Shown here: one piece after another, positions 54,021 to 63,441 of the stretch
How positions within the stretch are numbered: the stretch's first letter is position 1
Layout: the number at the start of each line of letters is the position of its first letter
Source of the DNA: Rhodanobacteraceae bacterium
GTDB lineage: Bacteria > Pseudomonadota > Gammaproteobacteria > Xanthomonadales > Rhodanobacteraceae
Direction: 5' to 3'
Assembly: GCA_030167125.1 (NCBI GenBank)
Contig: CP126531.1
Location: forward strand, 1,240,001-1,304,000
DNA: 64,000 bases
The notes under the pieces: generated by a model
The model's database searches: none
The model's input: the letters and a program-made list of their open reading frames with translations, nothing else
Told to the model about the DNA's origin: nothing
Program-made: the position numbers and the translations under genes

Positions 54021-57000
54021 CAACTGGGATCCTTTTGCAGGGCGACGCGGACGTGGTGGGTGGCGCCGTCGTCGACGAGCGGAACGCCGCCACCTGAATC
54101 CTGCAACGTTACACCATCCAATTCGATCGCGGCGACCCCGCGGCAGGCGTGGCCGGGGTTTTCCACCTCGACGCGGTACGCGGTCTTGCCGCGGCGGAAG
54201 GTCATCGCAAAACCTTTCCACCGGCGCGGAATGCAGGGCTCGATGCGCAGCCGATCGCCGTGCAGGCGGAAGCCCAGCACCCATTCGACGATCGCGCGGT
54301 ACAGCCAACCGGCCGAACCCGAGTACCAGGTCCAGCCTCCGCGGCCGGCGTGCGGCGCGACCGAATAGACGTCCGCGCATTCGGCGTAGGGTTCGACCTT
54401 GTAGCGCTCCAGTTTTTCCGGCGTGTCCGACTTCCAAATCGGATCGAAGATCCCCAGCAGTTCGCCGGCCTTGTCGCCGTCGCCCTGCATCGCGAACGCG
54501 ATCAGCGACCAGATCGAACCGTGCGTGTACTGGCCGCCGTTTTCGCGCAGGCCCGGCGGATAGCCCTTGATGTAACCGGGATCGTGCGCGGTCTTGTCGA
54601 AGGGTCCGGAAAACAGCGCGACGAAACCTTCGGACGGCCGCACCAGGTTCTCGTTGACCGCGCGCATCGCGCGTTCGGCGCGCTCCGCATCGCCGCGCCC
54701 GCTGATCACCGCCCACGACTGCGCCATCGAATCGATGCGGCATTCGGTGTCGGCCGATGTCCCGAGCGGCGTGCCATCGTCGTAGAAGGCGCGCCGGTAC
54801 CAGTCGCCATCCCACGCTTTCGTTTCCAGCGCCAGTTCGAACGCACGCGCGCTGTCGCGCCAGCGTGAGGCGCGCGCGTCGCGGCGATCCTCGGCGAACG
54901 GCGCGAAATCGCCGATAACCTTGATCAGGAACCAACCCATCCACGCGCTCTCGCCCTTGCCGCCCGCGCCGACGCGGTTCATGCCGTCATTCCAGTCGCC
55001 GGTGCCCATCAGCGGCAGGCCGTGCACGCCGGTGTCGAGGCTCACGTCGATGGCGCGCGCGCAATGTTCGAACAGGTTGGCGGCCTGCGGAGAAACATCG
55101 GGCTTGAAGAACGAATCCGTTTGCCCAGGTTTCAAGGCATCACCGCGCAGGAACGGCACGCGCGCTTCGAGGATCGCCACGTCGCCGGTCGTCCGTATGT
55201 AATGCGCCACCACGAACGGCAGCCACAGCCGGTCGTCGACGATGCGCGTGCGCACGCCCTTGCCCGACGGCGGCAGCCACCAGTGCTGCGCGTCGCCTTC
55301 CTCGAACTGGCGCGATGCGGACAGCAGGATGTGTTCGCGCGCGAGATCGGGCCGCGCGATGCACAACGCCGCGACGTCCTGCAACTGGTCGCGGAAACCA
55401 TAGGCGCCGCTGGCCTGGTAGAACGCGGTGCGCGCCCACAGCCGGCACGCGAGCACCTGGTACGGCAGGCAGCGGTTCACCAGCAGGTCGACCGAACGTT
55501 GCGGCGTTTCGATTTGCAGCGCGCCGAGCACGCCGCCCCACAACTTGCGCGCGTCCGCAAGCACTGTTTCGAAGTCGATACGGCGATAGCGATCGACCAG
55601 CGCCTGCGCGGTTTTTCGGTCTTCGCCTTCGCCCAGCACGAAAATGACTTCGGTGCTTGCACCGGGCGCAAGTTCGACCGTCGCGACGACCGCACTGCGC
55701 GGGCCGGTATCGCTGCCCGGCTTCGCCTCTTTCGCGCTGCAGGCAATGAAAGCAACGGCCTGCGCGAACTCCTCGCGCCAGGCATTGCGCGCGAATACCG
55801 CAGCGCGTTTCGTGTCCGATTCGACCTGCATGGTCGCGCGCGGATCGCTGCCGATCGGTCCGAGCATCCAGTCGACCATTTGCGCGACGCCGATCCTGCG
55901 CGAACGCGCGCTGCGATTGTGCAGGCGCAGGCGCGACACCTTCACCGGATCGTTCGCGGCCACGCACTGCGTCAACCCGGTTTCGATGCCGTGCACGCTG
56001 GCGTCGAAACGCGCGTAGCCCGGCCCGAAGCGCGCGACGTAAGCCGCACCGCCGGCGCGGATCGGCGACGCCGTGGCGCTCCATTCGATGCCGTCAACCG
56101 CGTCGCGCAGCAGGAACACTTCGCCCGGCGGATCGCATGTCGCGTCGTTCGACCACGCGGTGATCTGGTTCTGCTGGCTGTTGACGGCCCACGCGTAACC
56201 ACCGCCCGTCGCCGTCACCAGGAATCCGAAGCCGGGATTGGCGACGAGATGCGACCACGGCGCAGGCGTGCTGGCGCCCTCGCGCAGGACCGTGACGTAT
56301 TCGCGCCCGTCTTCCGTGAAGCCGCCGAAGCCGTTCCAGAAGCGCAGTTGCCTTGGCGACGGCATCGAGGCCGGTTGGCCGCCGCGTACGTTCGGCGTTT
56401 TCGCACCCGGTACCGAAACGATCGATGCGTCGTCGTGTCCACGGCGCGCCACCTGCGCGGCGAGATCGCCATCACGGCCTTCCAGCACGATGCACGCGGC
56501 GGCGCGCAAACCGTCGCGCAATCGATCATCGAGATCACTGTCGCGCAACACGAACGACGAGCCTTGCGACTTGTCGCCCTGCTCGACCTTCGCCGCGAGT
56601 TCCTTCAATGCAGCATCCACCGCACCATCGCCGCCATCCGGCGCCGCGTTCACGATCACGATGTCGGCCGGCAACTGGCGCGCGCGCCACCAGCGCTGCG
56701 CATCGAGCAGTTCCTTCGCGATGGACACCTGAGCGGTATCGTCGAGGCGCAGCAGCACAATCGGCAGATCGCCGGAAATACCCTTGGCCCACAACACCGG
56801 CGCGCCGCCTTCGGCTTGCGCGATGGCTGCCGTGTTTGCACGCCAAGATTGATCGCTGCCCAGCAGCGCGCCGACGAGGCACTGGAACGTGCGCGCGACT
56901 TCGGCATCCTTCAACGCTCGCGGCGCCGTCTCGCGTGCACGCGCGAACACCTCGGCGCACGCATCCGGCGACAAATAACGGCGTATCAATGCGAGCACTC

Positions 57001-57769
57001 CATCCCGCGACTTCGCCACCGCGGTGACGAACGCTGCGCGGCGCGTCTGCCCCGGCCCGACCGCAACCGACGTGCGCAGGCTGAAGATCGGGTCCAGCAC
57101 CGTCCCGACCGTTCCGGACAAGCCGCCGCGCAATGCCGCGGGCGCAGCGAGCGAACCATCGCGGCCGATGAAGCGCATCCGGTCGGTTTCCCGCTCGCGC
57201 GCGCCGCGTTCATCGCCATCGACGACCAGCGCGTGCGCGGCCCAGATGTCCGGTTCCGATGGATCCTTCTTGCGCCGCCACGCCAGCAGCACGCCGTCGT
57301 CGATACGGGTCTGCACGAACATCTTCGAGTACGCGGGATGCGCGTTGTCGGCCTGTTGCGAACCCAGCACCAGTTCGAGGTACGACGTCAGTTCGACCTC
57401 GCGCCCTACCGGACCCTCGTTGCGCAACCCTACGCCGCGTACTTCGACCGGATGCCCGGGATCGACCGCGACTTCAAGCGTGGTGACCAGCGCGCCGTCG
57501 CGACGCGCAAAACGCGCCATGGCTTCGTCGCACCAGCGACGAACCGAGCCACCGCACGGCGCGGCCGATGCCGACCACACGTTCCCGCCCGCGTTGTCGC
57601 GCAGGTAAACATAGCCACCCGCGGGCGACCGATCCGCCGCACGCCAGCGCGAGACCGCCAATCCGTTCCAGCGGCTGCATCCCGCACCCGACGCATCCAG
57701 CATTACGGTGTAATCCTCCCCGCCCAACAGATGGACCGGGGCGTAGGACACGGCGTCGTCAGCAGGCAT
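54020..57769 (-). CDS. GH94 family phosphorylase-like protein (C-terminal half of cyclic glucan synthase type)
   Basis: 1249 residues. It begins with the region [19 protein letters not shown] that marks the start of the GH94 part of cyclic beta-1,2-glucan synthases, repeats a similar domain from about residue 470, and ends in an alpha/alpha barrel with the catalytic Asp928 in [10 protein letters not shown] and late [13 protein letters not shown] and [20 protein letters not shown]. The glycosyltransferase half of full NdvB-type enzymes is missing. Family members cleave beta-glucosides with phosphate to give glucose-1-phosphate. First gene of the zwf-HAD-tal-pgi-pgm run, which can use that product. 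Exact linkage specificity unknown. Confidence 0.85.
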   Translation of the reverse strand: MPADDAVSYAPVHLLGGEDYTVMLDASGAGCSRWNGLAVSRWRAADRSPAGGYVYLRDNAGGNVWSASAAPCGGSVRRWCDEAMARFARRDGALVTTLEVAVDPGHPVEVRGVGLRNEGPVGREVELTSYLELVLGSQQADNAHPAYSKMFVQTRIDDGVLLAWRRKKDPSEPDIWAAHALVVDGDERGARERETDRMRFIGRDGSLAAPAALRGGLSGTVGTVLDPIFSLRTSVAVGPGQTRRAAFVTAVAKSRDGVLALIRRYLSPDACAEVFARARETAPRALKDAEVARTFQCLVGALLGSDQSWRANTAAIAQAEGGAPVLWAKGISGDLPIVLLRLDDTAQVSIAKELLDAQRWWRARQLPADIVIVNAAPDGGDGAVDAALKELAAKVEQGDKSQGSSFVLRDSDLDDRLRDGLRAAACIVLEGRDGDLAAQVARRGHDDASIVSVPGAKTPNVRGGQPASMPSPRQLRFWNGFGGFTEDGREYVTVLREGASTPAPWSHLVANPGFGFLVTATGGGYAWAVNSQQNQITAWSNDATCDPPGEVFLLRDAVDGIEWSATASPIRAGGAAYVARFGPGYARFDASVHGIETGLTQCVAANDPVKVSRLRLHNRSARSRRIGVAQMVDWMLGPIGSDPRATMQVESDTKRAAVFARNAWREEFAQAVAFIACSAKEAKPGSDTGPRSAVVATVELAPGASTEVIFVLGEGEDRKTAQALVDRYRRIDFETVLADARKLWGGVLGALQIETPQRSVDLLVNRCLPYQVLACRLWARTAFYQASGAYGFRDQLQDVAALCIARPDLAREHILLSASRQFEEGDAQHWWLPPSGKGVRTRIVDDRLWLPFVVAHYIRTTGDVAILEARVPFLRGDALKPGQTDSFFKPDVSPQAANLFEHCARAIDVSLDTGVHGLPLMGTGDWNDGMNRVGAGGKGESAWMGWFLIKVIGDFAPFAEDRRDARASRWRDSARAFELALETKAWDGDWYRRAFYDDGTPLGTSADTECRIDSMAQSWAVISGRGDAERAERAMRAVNENLVRPSEGFVALFSGPFDKTAHDPGYIKGYPPGLRENGGQYTHGSIWSLIAFAMQGDGDKAGELLGIFDPIWKSDTPEKLERYKVEPYAECADVYSVAPHAGRGGWTWYSGSAGWLYRAIVEWVLGFRLHGDRLRIEPCIPRRWKGFAMTFRRGKTAYRVEVENPGHACRGVAAIELDGVTLQDSGGGVPLVDDGATHHVRVALQKDPS

Positions 57770-57926
57770 GACCGGAGGCTTCCCTGAACCGTGCGCGATC
57801 GCACAACCGTTCGAGTATGCGCGGCCTCACTTCAATCGTTCGTGAAAACATGCGGCGGTGCAGCTTGACGCCGCCCGGGCGCAGGCACACGATGCGCCGT
57901 TTGATCGCCCGCACGGGAGGAACCCG

Positions 57927-58742
57927 ATGTCCGAGATCGCGACCAAGGCAGGTGCGTGCCCCGCGCACGCGATGGATGTGGCCAAACCCGAAGTGTTGCC
58001 GGCCAGCGCCGCGCCGCAACTCACGTGCTACCAGGTCGATCCGCGCGCGGCGCCGATCATTCCCGGCCGCCGCGACCGCGCGTGGATGGACCAGACCAAC
58101 GATCACTACGCGTATCGCTGCCTGCCGCTGTCGATGGCCAACACCAGCGGCTGGGAAATCACTTCGCCGCTGGATTTCGAGGTCACCTGGAACGGCGGCC
58201 AGGGCATCGACGCGATTACCGCGCGCGCACCGGGCGTCGATCCGAACGCGTTGCGCGCGCTCATCACCTCGCACTTCGGCCACGGCGTGCTGACCTTCCA
58301 CACCGGCTGGCTGTTCCGCACCTCGCCCGGCTGGGGATTGTGGGTGCGCGGCGCGCCCAACTACGCGAAGGACGGTATCCATGCGCTGGACGGCATGGTC
58401 GAAACCGACTGGCTGCCGTTCCCCTTCACGATGAACTGGCGCTTCACCCGGCCGTGCACGGTGCGCTTCGAAAAAGGCGACCCGTTCTGCTTCATCACCT
58501 TCTGTCCGCACACGCTGATGGACGACGTCGCGCCGCGGCGCGCGAGCATCGACGAAGACCCCAAGCTCGAGGCCGACTACACCGAATGGGGCAAGTCGCG
58601 CGCCGAGTTCAACAAGCTGCTGCACGACGGCGATCCCGCGACGGTCGCGCGCAAATGGCAGCGCGGCTATTTCCAGGGCAAGGCCATCGACGGCGACGCG
58701 CCGTTCCACGTCAACAAGCGGCGGCTGAAACCGGTCGAATGA
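57927..58742 (+). CDS. DUF6065 family protein
   Basis: 271 residues, soluble, no signal peptide. Family features: RDRAWMDQTNDHYAYRCLPL, FEVTWNGGQGIDAI, FGHGVLTFHTGWLFRTSPGW, and GMVETDWLPFPFTMNWRFTRP. No known reaction. The ATG at 57927 follows GGGAGG. It diverges from the GH94 gene across a 157-base gap with no clear promoter elements. Confidence 0.8.
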   Translation: MSEIATKAGACPAHAMDVAKPEVLPASAAPQLTCYQVDPRAAPIIPGRRDRAWMDQTNDHYAYRCLPLSMANTSGWEITSPLDFEVTWNGGQGIDAITARAPGVDPNALRALITSHFGHGVLTFHTGWLFRTSPGWGLWVRGAPNYAKDGIHALDGMVETDWLPFPFTMNWRFTRPCTVRFEKGDPFCFITFCPHTLMDDVAPRRASIDEDPKLEADYTEWGKSRAEFNKLLHDGDPATVARKWQRGYFQGKAIDGDAPFHVNKRRLKPVE

Positions 58743-58749
58743 CGCTTGA

Positions 58750-60597
58750 TCAATGACTCGCTGACGATGTCGACGAATCCGCCGGCGGCGTATCGAACTT
58801 CCACGTCGAGCCGACGTCGGCCTTGATGCCCGCGGCCTTGACGTTGGGCCAGTACGGCCATTCGGTTTGCAATCGCCCCGAACGCAGGTTCGCGCGAACG
58901 GCATCGTTGCTGCCTGGATGCAGCGGCGGAAACGTCATCGATTCGACCGGTTTCCACTGTGCCTGCGCATCGCGCGCGAACAATTGGCATACCGTCACGA
59001 ACGCCTGCGCTTCGACATCGCACAACAAAGCTTGATGCCGCCCGTCGCCCCGCAAATCCGGGGTCAACAGCACACAATCCGATCCGCGCATGGTGCATTC
59101 CGTGGCGATCGCCAGCCTGCTCGCCAGCACCATTGAGTACCAGGCGTCGTCCGGCGCCACGGCTCCGGGCGCAAGCGCGATCTGCGCGCGCAACGCGGCA
59201 ACCGTGGGAACCGACAGCTGCTTCTGCTGCGCGTCCGTCAGCCATTGTTGCCGTTGCTGGCGCGCAACGATGTGCGTCAGTTTCGCCAGTGCCGCGGAAT
59301 CGGCACGCATCGCGGGATCGCGTTGCAGCGCGACTGCGGCCTGATACCCGCGCCGCCCGCTGTCGAAACGCAACTCGGCCAGGTCGAGTTTGCCGGGCGC
59401 GACGCGGCCACTGTGCAATCGCGCGATCTGGCTGCCCACGCTAATGCGATACGGATCGAGCGCGGGCGAATTGGCAAGGATCGCCAGCACGATCACCACG
59501 CCCGCCAGCGCCACGTTCACCCGCCGCAACCACAGCAGCCATTCGCCCTTCACACGCAGCGCCGCCAATGCATAGCCGATTGCATGGCACGCGAGCACCA
59601 CCGCCACCAGCACGGCCCAGAAACGCTGGTCGGTCCAGCCGTACTGGCCGATGCGCAACGCGAGTGCGTACAAGGCCAGCGCCGCATAGATTGGCGACAG
59701 GATCAGCGCCGCGTCGATCAACCATCGCAAGGCACGTGGATACGGCTTCACGCCGACACCGTCCTGCCACACCGCGTTGACGAACACCACCAGCAACAGC
59801 AACAGGCCCAGCAACAGACTGGCGGCCGAACGCGTCGCCCAAAGCGGCGCCAGGCCCGTGAACGGCAGGCTCGCGAGGAACATCAAGGCGACCAGCGCCA
59901 GCATCGGCAGCAGGCCGCGGCACACCGCGAACAGGATCTGGCGTGCCACGCGCAATGGGTGCTGCTGCGTGCGCCCGATCAGGATGCCGAGCCCCGCGAA
60001 CAACCCAGTGGCGAAGTACGCGAACGGCTTGTTGTCGAAAAACAGATCCTTGAAGAAATGGATGTGCACCAGCGCGAACAGTTGCGCCCACAGCGTCAGC
60101 ACCACCCAGCACACGCCGGTGAACAGCAGCGCGACGACAAGGGTCAATCCGTTCTGCCAGGCGTGATCGAACAATTCCGGATAGGCGGCGCGCCAGTGAC
60201 CGCTCTCCTGGCGGCATTGCAGGAACGGCCACGCCACGAACAACGCGCCGCCGACGGTGATCGCGAACGGCGCCAGCACCGACGCGATGTCGATGCCGGG
60301 CGCGCCGGTGACGCTCCACGCGGCCCAGCTCGCGAGCAGCGCATACACGATCGCGACACCCAGCGCGTTCTGCCAGAAACGCCGGTCGTCGAGTCGGTGC
60401 ACCGACAGCGTCATCGTGGTCGGCACCGCGAGGATCAGCGTGTACCAGTACACCTGCGGCGTGTACGGCGAAAGCCACCACCATACGCGCTCGTGCCCCA
60501 GCCACGCCAGGTACAGCAACAAGGCCTGCACCAGCGACACCAGCACGATGAAGGCGCGGGCGTCGCGGGACAACGTCGCGGATGCTTGGTCGGTCAT
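58750..60597 (-). CDS. DUF4153 membrane protein
   Basis: 615 residues. About twelve membrane helices occupy residues 15-385, then comes a periplasmic domain with RISVGSQIARLHSG, GRRGYQAAVAL and two cysteines in ATECTMRGSDCVLL. This layout matches DUF4153 proteins of related genera. Function unknown. Convergent with the DUF6065 gene (7 bases apart) and divergent from gnd. Confidence 0.8.
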   Translation of the reverse strand: MTDQASATLSRDARAFIVLVSLVQALLLYLAWLGHERVWWWLSPYTPQVYWYTLILAVPTTMTLSVHRLDDRRFWQNALGVAIVYALLASWAAWSVTGAPGIDIASVLAPFAITVGGALFVAWPFLQCRQESGHWRAAYPELFDHAWQNGLTLVVALLFTGVCWVVLTLWAQLFALVHIHFFKDLFFDNKPFAYFATGLFAGLGILIGRTQQHPLRVARQILFAVCRGLLPMLALVALMFLASLPFTGLAPLWATRSAASLLLGLLLLLVVFVNAVWQDGVGVKPYPRALRWLIDAALILSPIYAALALYALALRIGQYGWTDQRFWAVLVAVVLACHAIGYALAALRVKGEWLLWLRRVNVALAGVVIVLAILANSPALDPYRISVGSQIARLHSGRVAPGKLDLAELRFDSGRRGYQAAVALQRDPAMRADSAALAKLTHIVARQQRQQWLTDAQQKQLSVPTVAALRAQIALAPGAVAPDDAWYSMVLASRLAIATECTMRGSDCVLLTPDLRGDGRHQALLCDVEAQAFVTVCQLFARDAQAQWKPVESMTFPPLHPGSNDAVRANLRSGRLQTEWPYWPNVKAAGIKADVGSTWKFDTPPADSSTSSASH

Positions 60598-60717
60598 CGG
60601 CGCCTCCCCTGTCGACGCGGAGAGTATTGCAGAAAAACCTGCACGCCCATTCGCCCGGCGCTACCATCGCGGATTGCGATGCATCCCGTCGCGCGAACGC
60701 TTTCCAAGGAGACCCGC

Positions 60718-61623
60718 ATGCAACTCGGAATGATCGGCCTCGGCAAGATGGGCAACTTCATGGCGCAGCGCCTGATGAAGGCCGGCCATGACGTGATCGG
60801 ATTCGATCCCAACGGCGACGCGCGCAAGGCGCTCGCGGACGCCGGCGGCAAGGCCGTCGATTCGCTCGACAAGCTGGTCGAGGCGCTGCAGCCGCCGCGC
60901 GCGGTGTGGGTGATGGTGCCGGCCGGCAAGATCGTCGACCAGACCGTCGCCGCGTTGAACGACAAACTCGCCAAGGGCGACGCCGTGATCGACGGCGGCA
61001 ATTCCAACTACAAGGACGACCAGCGCCATGCGGCGGAACTCGCGCCCAAAGGCATCGACTACGTCGACTGCGGCACCAGCGGCGGCGTGTGGGGATTGAA
61101 GGAAGGCTACAGCATGATGGTCGGCGGCGACGAGAAAGTCGTCGATCGACTGAAGCCGATCTTCGAAGCGCTGGCACCCGGCAAGGACAAGGGCTGGGGC
61201 CGCGTCGGCCCGGTCGGTTCGGGCCACTTCGTCAAGATGGTCCACAACGGCATCGAATACGGAATGATGCAGGCCTACGCCGAAGGCTTCGCGATTTTCA
61301 AACACAAGGACGAGTACGAACTCGATCTCGGACAGATCGCCGAGATCTGGCGCTACGGTTCGGTGGTGCGCTCGTGGCTGCTCGACCTCACCGCCGACGC
61401 GCTGCAACGCAACCCCGACATGCAGGGCATAGCGCCCTACGTGGTCGATTCCGGCGAAGGCCGCTGGACCGTCGCCGAAGCCATCGACCTCGACGTGCCC
61501 GCGCCCATCATCACGGCCTCGCTGATCGAGCGCCTGCGTTCGCGCGACAGCGATTCGTTCACCGACAAATTGCTGTCGGCGATGCGCAACGAATTCGGCG
61601 GCCACGCGATGAAGAAGGAATGA
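60718..61623 (+). CDS. gnd: 6-phosphogluconate dehydrogenase (decarboxylating), short form
   Basis: 301 residues, the short GntZ/Gnd-type. Nucleotide-binding motif MIGLGKMGNFMAQRL; the second strand ends in GFDPN, whose Asp favours NAD over NADP. Substrate motifs VIDGGNSNYKDD and GTSGGVWGLKEGYSMM and catalytic GSGHFVKMVHNGIEYG (Lys, Asn, Glu) are present. It turns 6-phosphogluconate into ribulose-5-phosphate. AAGGAG lies eight bases before the ATG. Coupled to pgl by ATGA. Confidence 0.95.
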   Translation: MQLGMIGLGKMGNFMAQRLMKAGHDVIGFDPNGDARKALADAGGKAVDSLDKLVEALQPPRAVWVMVPAGKIVDQTVAALNDKLAKGDAVIDGGNSNYKDDQRHAAELAPKGIDYVDCGTSGGVWGLKEGYSMMVGGDEKVVDRLKPIFEALAPGKDKGWGRVGPVGSGHFVKMVHNGIEYGMMQAYAEGFAIFKHKDEYELDLGQIAEIWRYGSVVRSWLLDLTADALQRNPDMQGIAPYVVDSGEGRWTVAEAIDLDVPAPIITASLIERLRSRDSDSFTDKLLSAMRNEFGGHAMKKE

Positions 61624-62333
61624 TCCGCGTACCCGCCGCCCTGCCCGCGCAAGTCCTGCGCTGGCACGAGTTTCCCGACGACACTTCACTGCTCGCCAAT
61701 GCGTTGGCGCGCGTGCTCGCCGCGTCGCGCGACGCCATCGCGCAACACGGCGCGTTCGACATCGTGCTGGCCGGCGGCAACACCCCGCGCAAGCTCTATC
61801 GCACGCTGTGCCACGCCGACACCGACTGGACGCGCTGGCACGCCTGGTTCGGCGATGAGCGCTGCGCGCCGCCCGACGATCCCGACCGCAACAGCCGCAT
61901 GGCGCGCGACGAATGGCTCGACCACGTCGCCATTCCCGCCGCCAACGTGCACCCGATTCCCGCCGAATCCGGCGCGCGCGACGCGGCAGTTCTCTACGCG
62001 CGCGAATTGCGCGGTGTCGATGCATTCGACCTGGTGCTGCTGGGCCTGGGCGAAGACGGCCATACCGCCAGCCTGTTTCCCGGACACGACTGGGGCGCGC
62101 ACACCGATTCGCCGGATGCGCTCGCCGTGTCCAACGCACCCAAGCCGCCGCCGGAACGCGTCAGCTTGAGCGCGCAACGCCTGTCGCGCGCGCGGCACGT
62201 GCTGTTCCTCGTCGAAGGCGCCCGCAAGCGCGATGCGATCACGGCATGGAAACGCGGCGATGCGATTCCCGCCGCTTCCATTGCGCCGGAAGCCGGCGTG
62301 GATGTGCTGCTGGATGCCGCGGCCGCGGCTTGA
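61620..62333 (+). CDS. pgl: 6-phosphogluconolactonase
   Basis: 237 residues, SugarP_isomerase/DevB type. Motifs: FDIVLAGGNTPRKLY, WFGDERCAPPDDPDRN and LLGLGEDGHTASLFPG. It hydrolyses 6-phosphogluconolactone from zwf. The ATG overlaps the gnd stop. Transcription probably ends in the 200 bases downstream. Confidence 0.94.
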   Translation: MIRVPAALPAQVLRWHEFPDDTSLLANALARVLAASRDAIAQHGAFDIVLAGGNTPRKLYRTLCHADTDWTRWHAWFGDERCAPPDDPDRNSRMARDEWLDHVAIPAANVHPIPAESGARDAAVLYARELRGVDAFDLVLLGLGEDGHTASLFPGHDWGAHTDSPDALAVSNAPKPPPERVSLSAQRLSRARHVLFLVEGARKRDAITAWKRGDAIPAASIAPEAGVDVLLDAAAAA

Positions 62334-62364
62334 CCACGCAGCGAAACCGCTGCCTGTCGATCAA

Positions 62365-62472
62365 TCACATCGCTCGTGCCGAATCGCCTCGCAACGCTTG
62401 CTGCCAGACGTGCTGGTAAACGTTGGCGGCAACACGCTCCTTGTCTTCGGCACTGAAGGGAGGCGTTTGCGG
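62365..62472 (-). pseudogene. Possible C-terminal remnant of a lost gene
   Basis: In one minus-strand frame an open stretch of 35 codons, closed by a TGA just upstream and ending in a stop, reads like the end of a normal protein (PPFSAEDKERVAANVYQHVW, then QQALRG). It has no start codon or ribosome-binding site. The segment 62465-62515 next to it is visibly AT-richer than its surroundings. I cannot name the parent gene with confidence. Confidence 0.3.
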
Positions 62473-62538
62473 TCAAGATTATTTCCGTATTGCTGGCATT
62501 GTTGCTTGTGTGGGCCTCGGCGAGACTGGATGGGCGGT

Positions 62539-62943
62539 TCACGGGCATATCAGCATCAGCTTCGGGTAGTAGGTGCGGTAACGCCTGGCGTCGCGCGTAA
62601 GCAGTTGCATGCCTTCGATGGCGGCATGGGCGCCGATGTAGAAGTCGGGCAACGGTGAAGTGCGTACACCTTTGGCCCGCCGGTAGCCGAGGAATGCCTT
62701 GCCGGCCAGAAAGCCGGCTTCCCACGGTAGTGGCAGGCGCAGGAAAACATCGGGTGCCAACGCGGCATCGAGATCTTCGATGCGTTCGAAGCCGACGGAC
62801 ACTTCCGCGTAAATGATCGGGTTGACGGCAAGCTCCCCCTGCGCAGCGACCGCATTCAGCTGCGCGGCCGACCACGAACCCCACTGCGGGTCGTCGGTGA
62901 GTACGTCCAGCAGGACGTTGGAATCGACCAGCACGCGGCTCAT
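62539..62943 (-). CDS. vapC: PIN-domain toxin, VapC-like
   Basis: 134 residues, a single PIN domain: acidic residues in LVDSNVLLDVL, Glu in NPIIYAEVSVGFER, and Asp in PLPDFYIGAHAAI, followed by LLTRDARRYRTYYP. These form the Mg-dependent RNase site. Such toxins cut tRNA or rRNA when freed from the antitoxin. The ATG overlaps the antitoxin stop (ATGA), so it depends on antitoxin translation. Confidence 0.87.
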   Translation of the reverse strand: MSRVLVDSNVLLDVLTDDPQWGSWSAAQLNAVAAQGELAVNPIIYAEVSVGFERIEDLDAALAPDVFLRLPLPWEAGFLAGKAFLGYRRAKGVRTSPLPDFYIGAHAAIEGMQLLTRDARRYRTYYPKLMLICP

Positions 62944-63305
62944 GCGCCGCGCGTCAGTTGCATGATCTGGTCGGTACTGAGACGCGAGGTGGCACGGCCA
63001 CGCAGGCGTGCCGCCACGTCGGGTGTCGCAGCTTTGCTTGCGTGCACCGTGCCTTGCACCTGATCGAGGGCCCGCTGCAGTCGCTTGTTCGGTTTGAAGG
63101 GTTTGTCGAGTGCCGCCAGCAGGCGTCGGGCCTCGGCCGCCGAAAGCGTTACGGCGCCCGTTTCGGCAGCCACCGCAGCAGCTTCGCGCAACGCGGCTTG
63201 CCGCACGAAAGTTGCCAGCGGCACGCCGCGCAGGTCGGCGGCGTGGGTAATCTTGTCCTTGTCCTCGGCATCCAGGCGCAGATCGAGGCGAGCGGTGGCG
63301 GTCAT
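62940..63305 (-). CDS. Ribbon-helix-helix (DUF1778-like) antitoxin partnered with a PIN toxin
   Basis: 121 residues. The N-terminal half (ARLDLRLDAEDKDKITHAA, then PLATFVRQAALREAA) is a DUF1778-type ribbon-helix-helix DNA-binding domain. The C-terminal part is Ala/Arg-rich and ends LSTDQIMQLTRGA, like the toxin-binding tail of VapB antitoxins. DUF1778 antitoxins are normally found with acetyltransferase toxins, so this pairing is unusual. AGGAG lies seven bases upstream of the ATG. The site at 63323-63341 is its likely operator. Confidence 0.82.
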   Translation of the reverse strand: MTATARLDLRLDAEDKDKITHAADLRGVPLATFVRQAALREAAAVAAETGAVTLSAAEARRLLAALDKPFKPNKRLQRALDQVQGTVHASKAATPDVAARLRGRATSRLSTDQIMQLTRGA

Positions 63306-63322
63306 GGGCTGTCTCCTCTTGT

Positions 63323-63341
63323 GTACGGTAGTATACCGTAC
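63323..63341. promoter_or_regulatory. Operator of the toxin-antitoxin operon
   Basis: GTACGGTAGTATACCGTAC: two perfect 8-base arms around a 3-base centre, 17 bases before the antitoxin start. It covers the -10 box, so binding by the ribbon-helix-helix antitoxin would block the promoter. This is the expected design for autoregulation. Confidence 0.75.
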
Positions 63342-63358
63342 GAGGCCGAACGGCCCAA
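63330..63358 (-). promoter_or_regulatory. Promoter of the toxin-antitoxin operon
   Basis: On the minus strand a -35 box TTGGGC (63358-63353) is followed after exactly 17 bases by a -10 box TATACT (63335-63330), five of six matches to TATAAT. It is among the clearest sigma-70 promoters in the window and is overlapped by the operator. Confidence 0.7.
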
Positions 63359-63441
63359 CCACCAGGCCTCGCGCTGGTCATCGAGGCGCCGGGATTCCGG
63401 AGCTGGCGTCGTGCAGGCATCGACGCCGCACGATCCTGCCC

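Noticed and set aside
55022..57787. 921-codon plus-strand frame opposite the GH94 gene
   Set aside because: Low-complexity Arg/Ala/His shadow; the opposite strand has GH94 motifs throughout.
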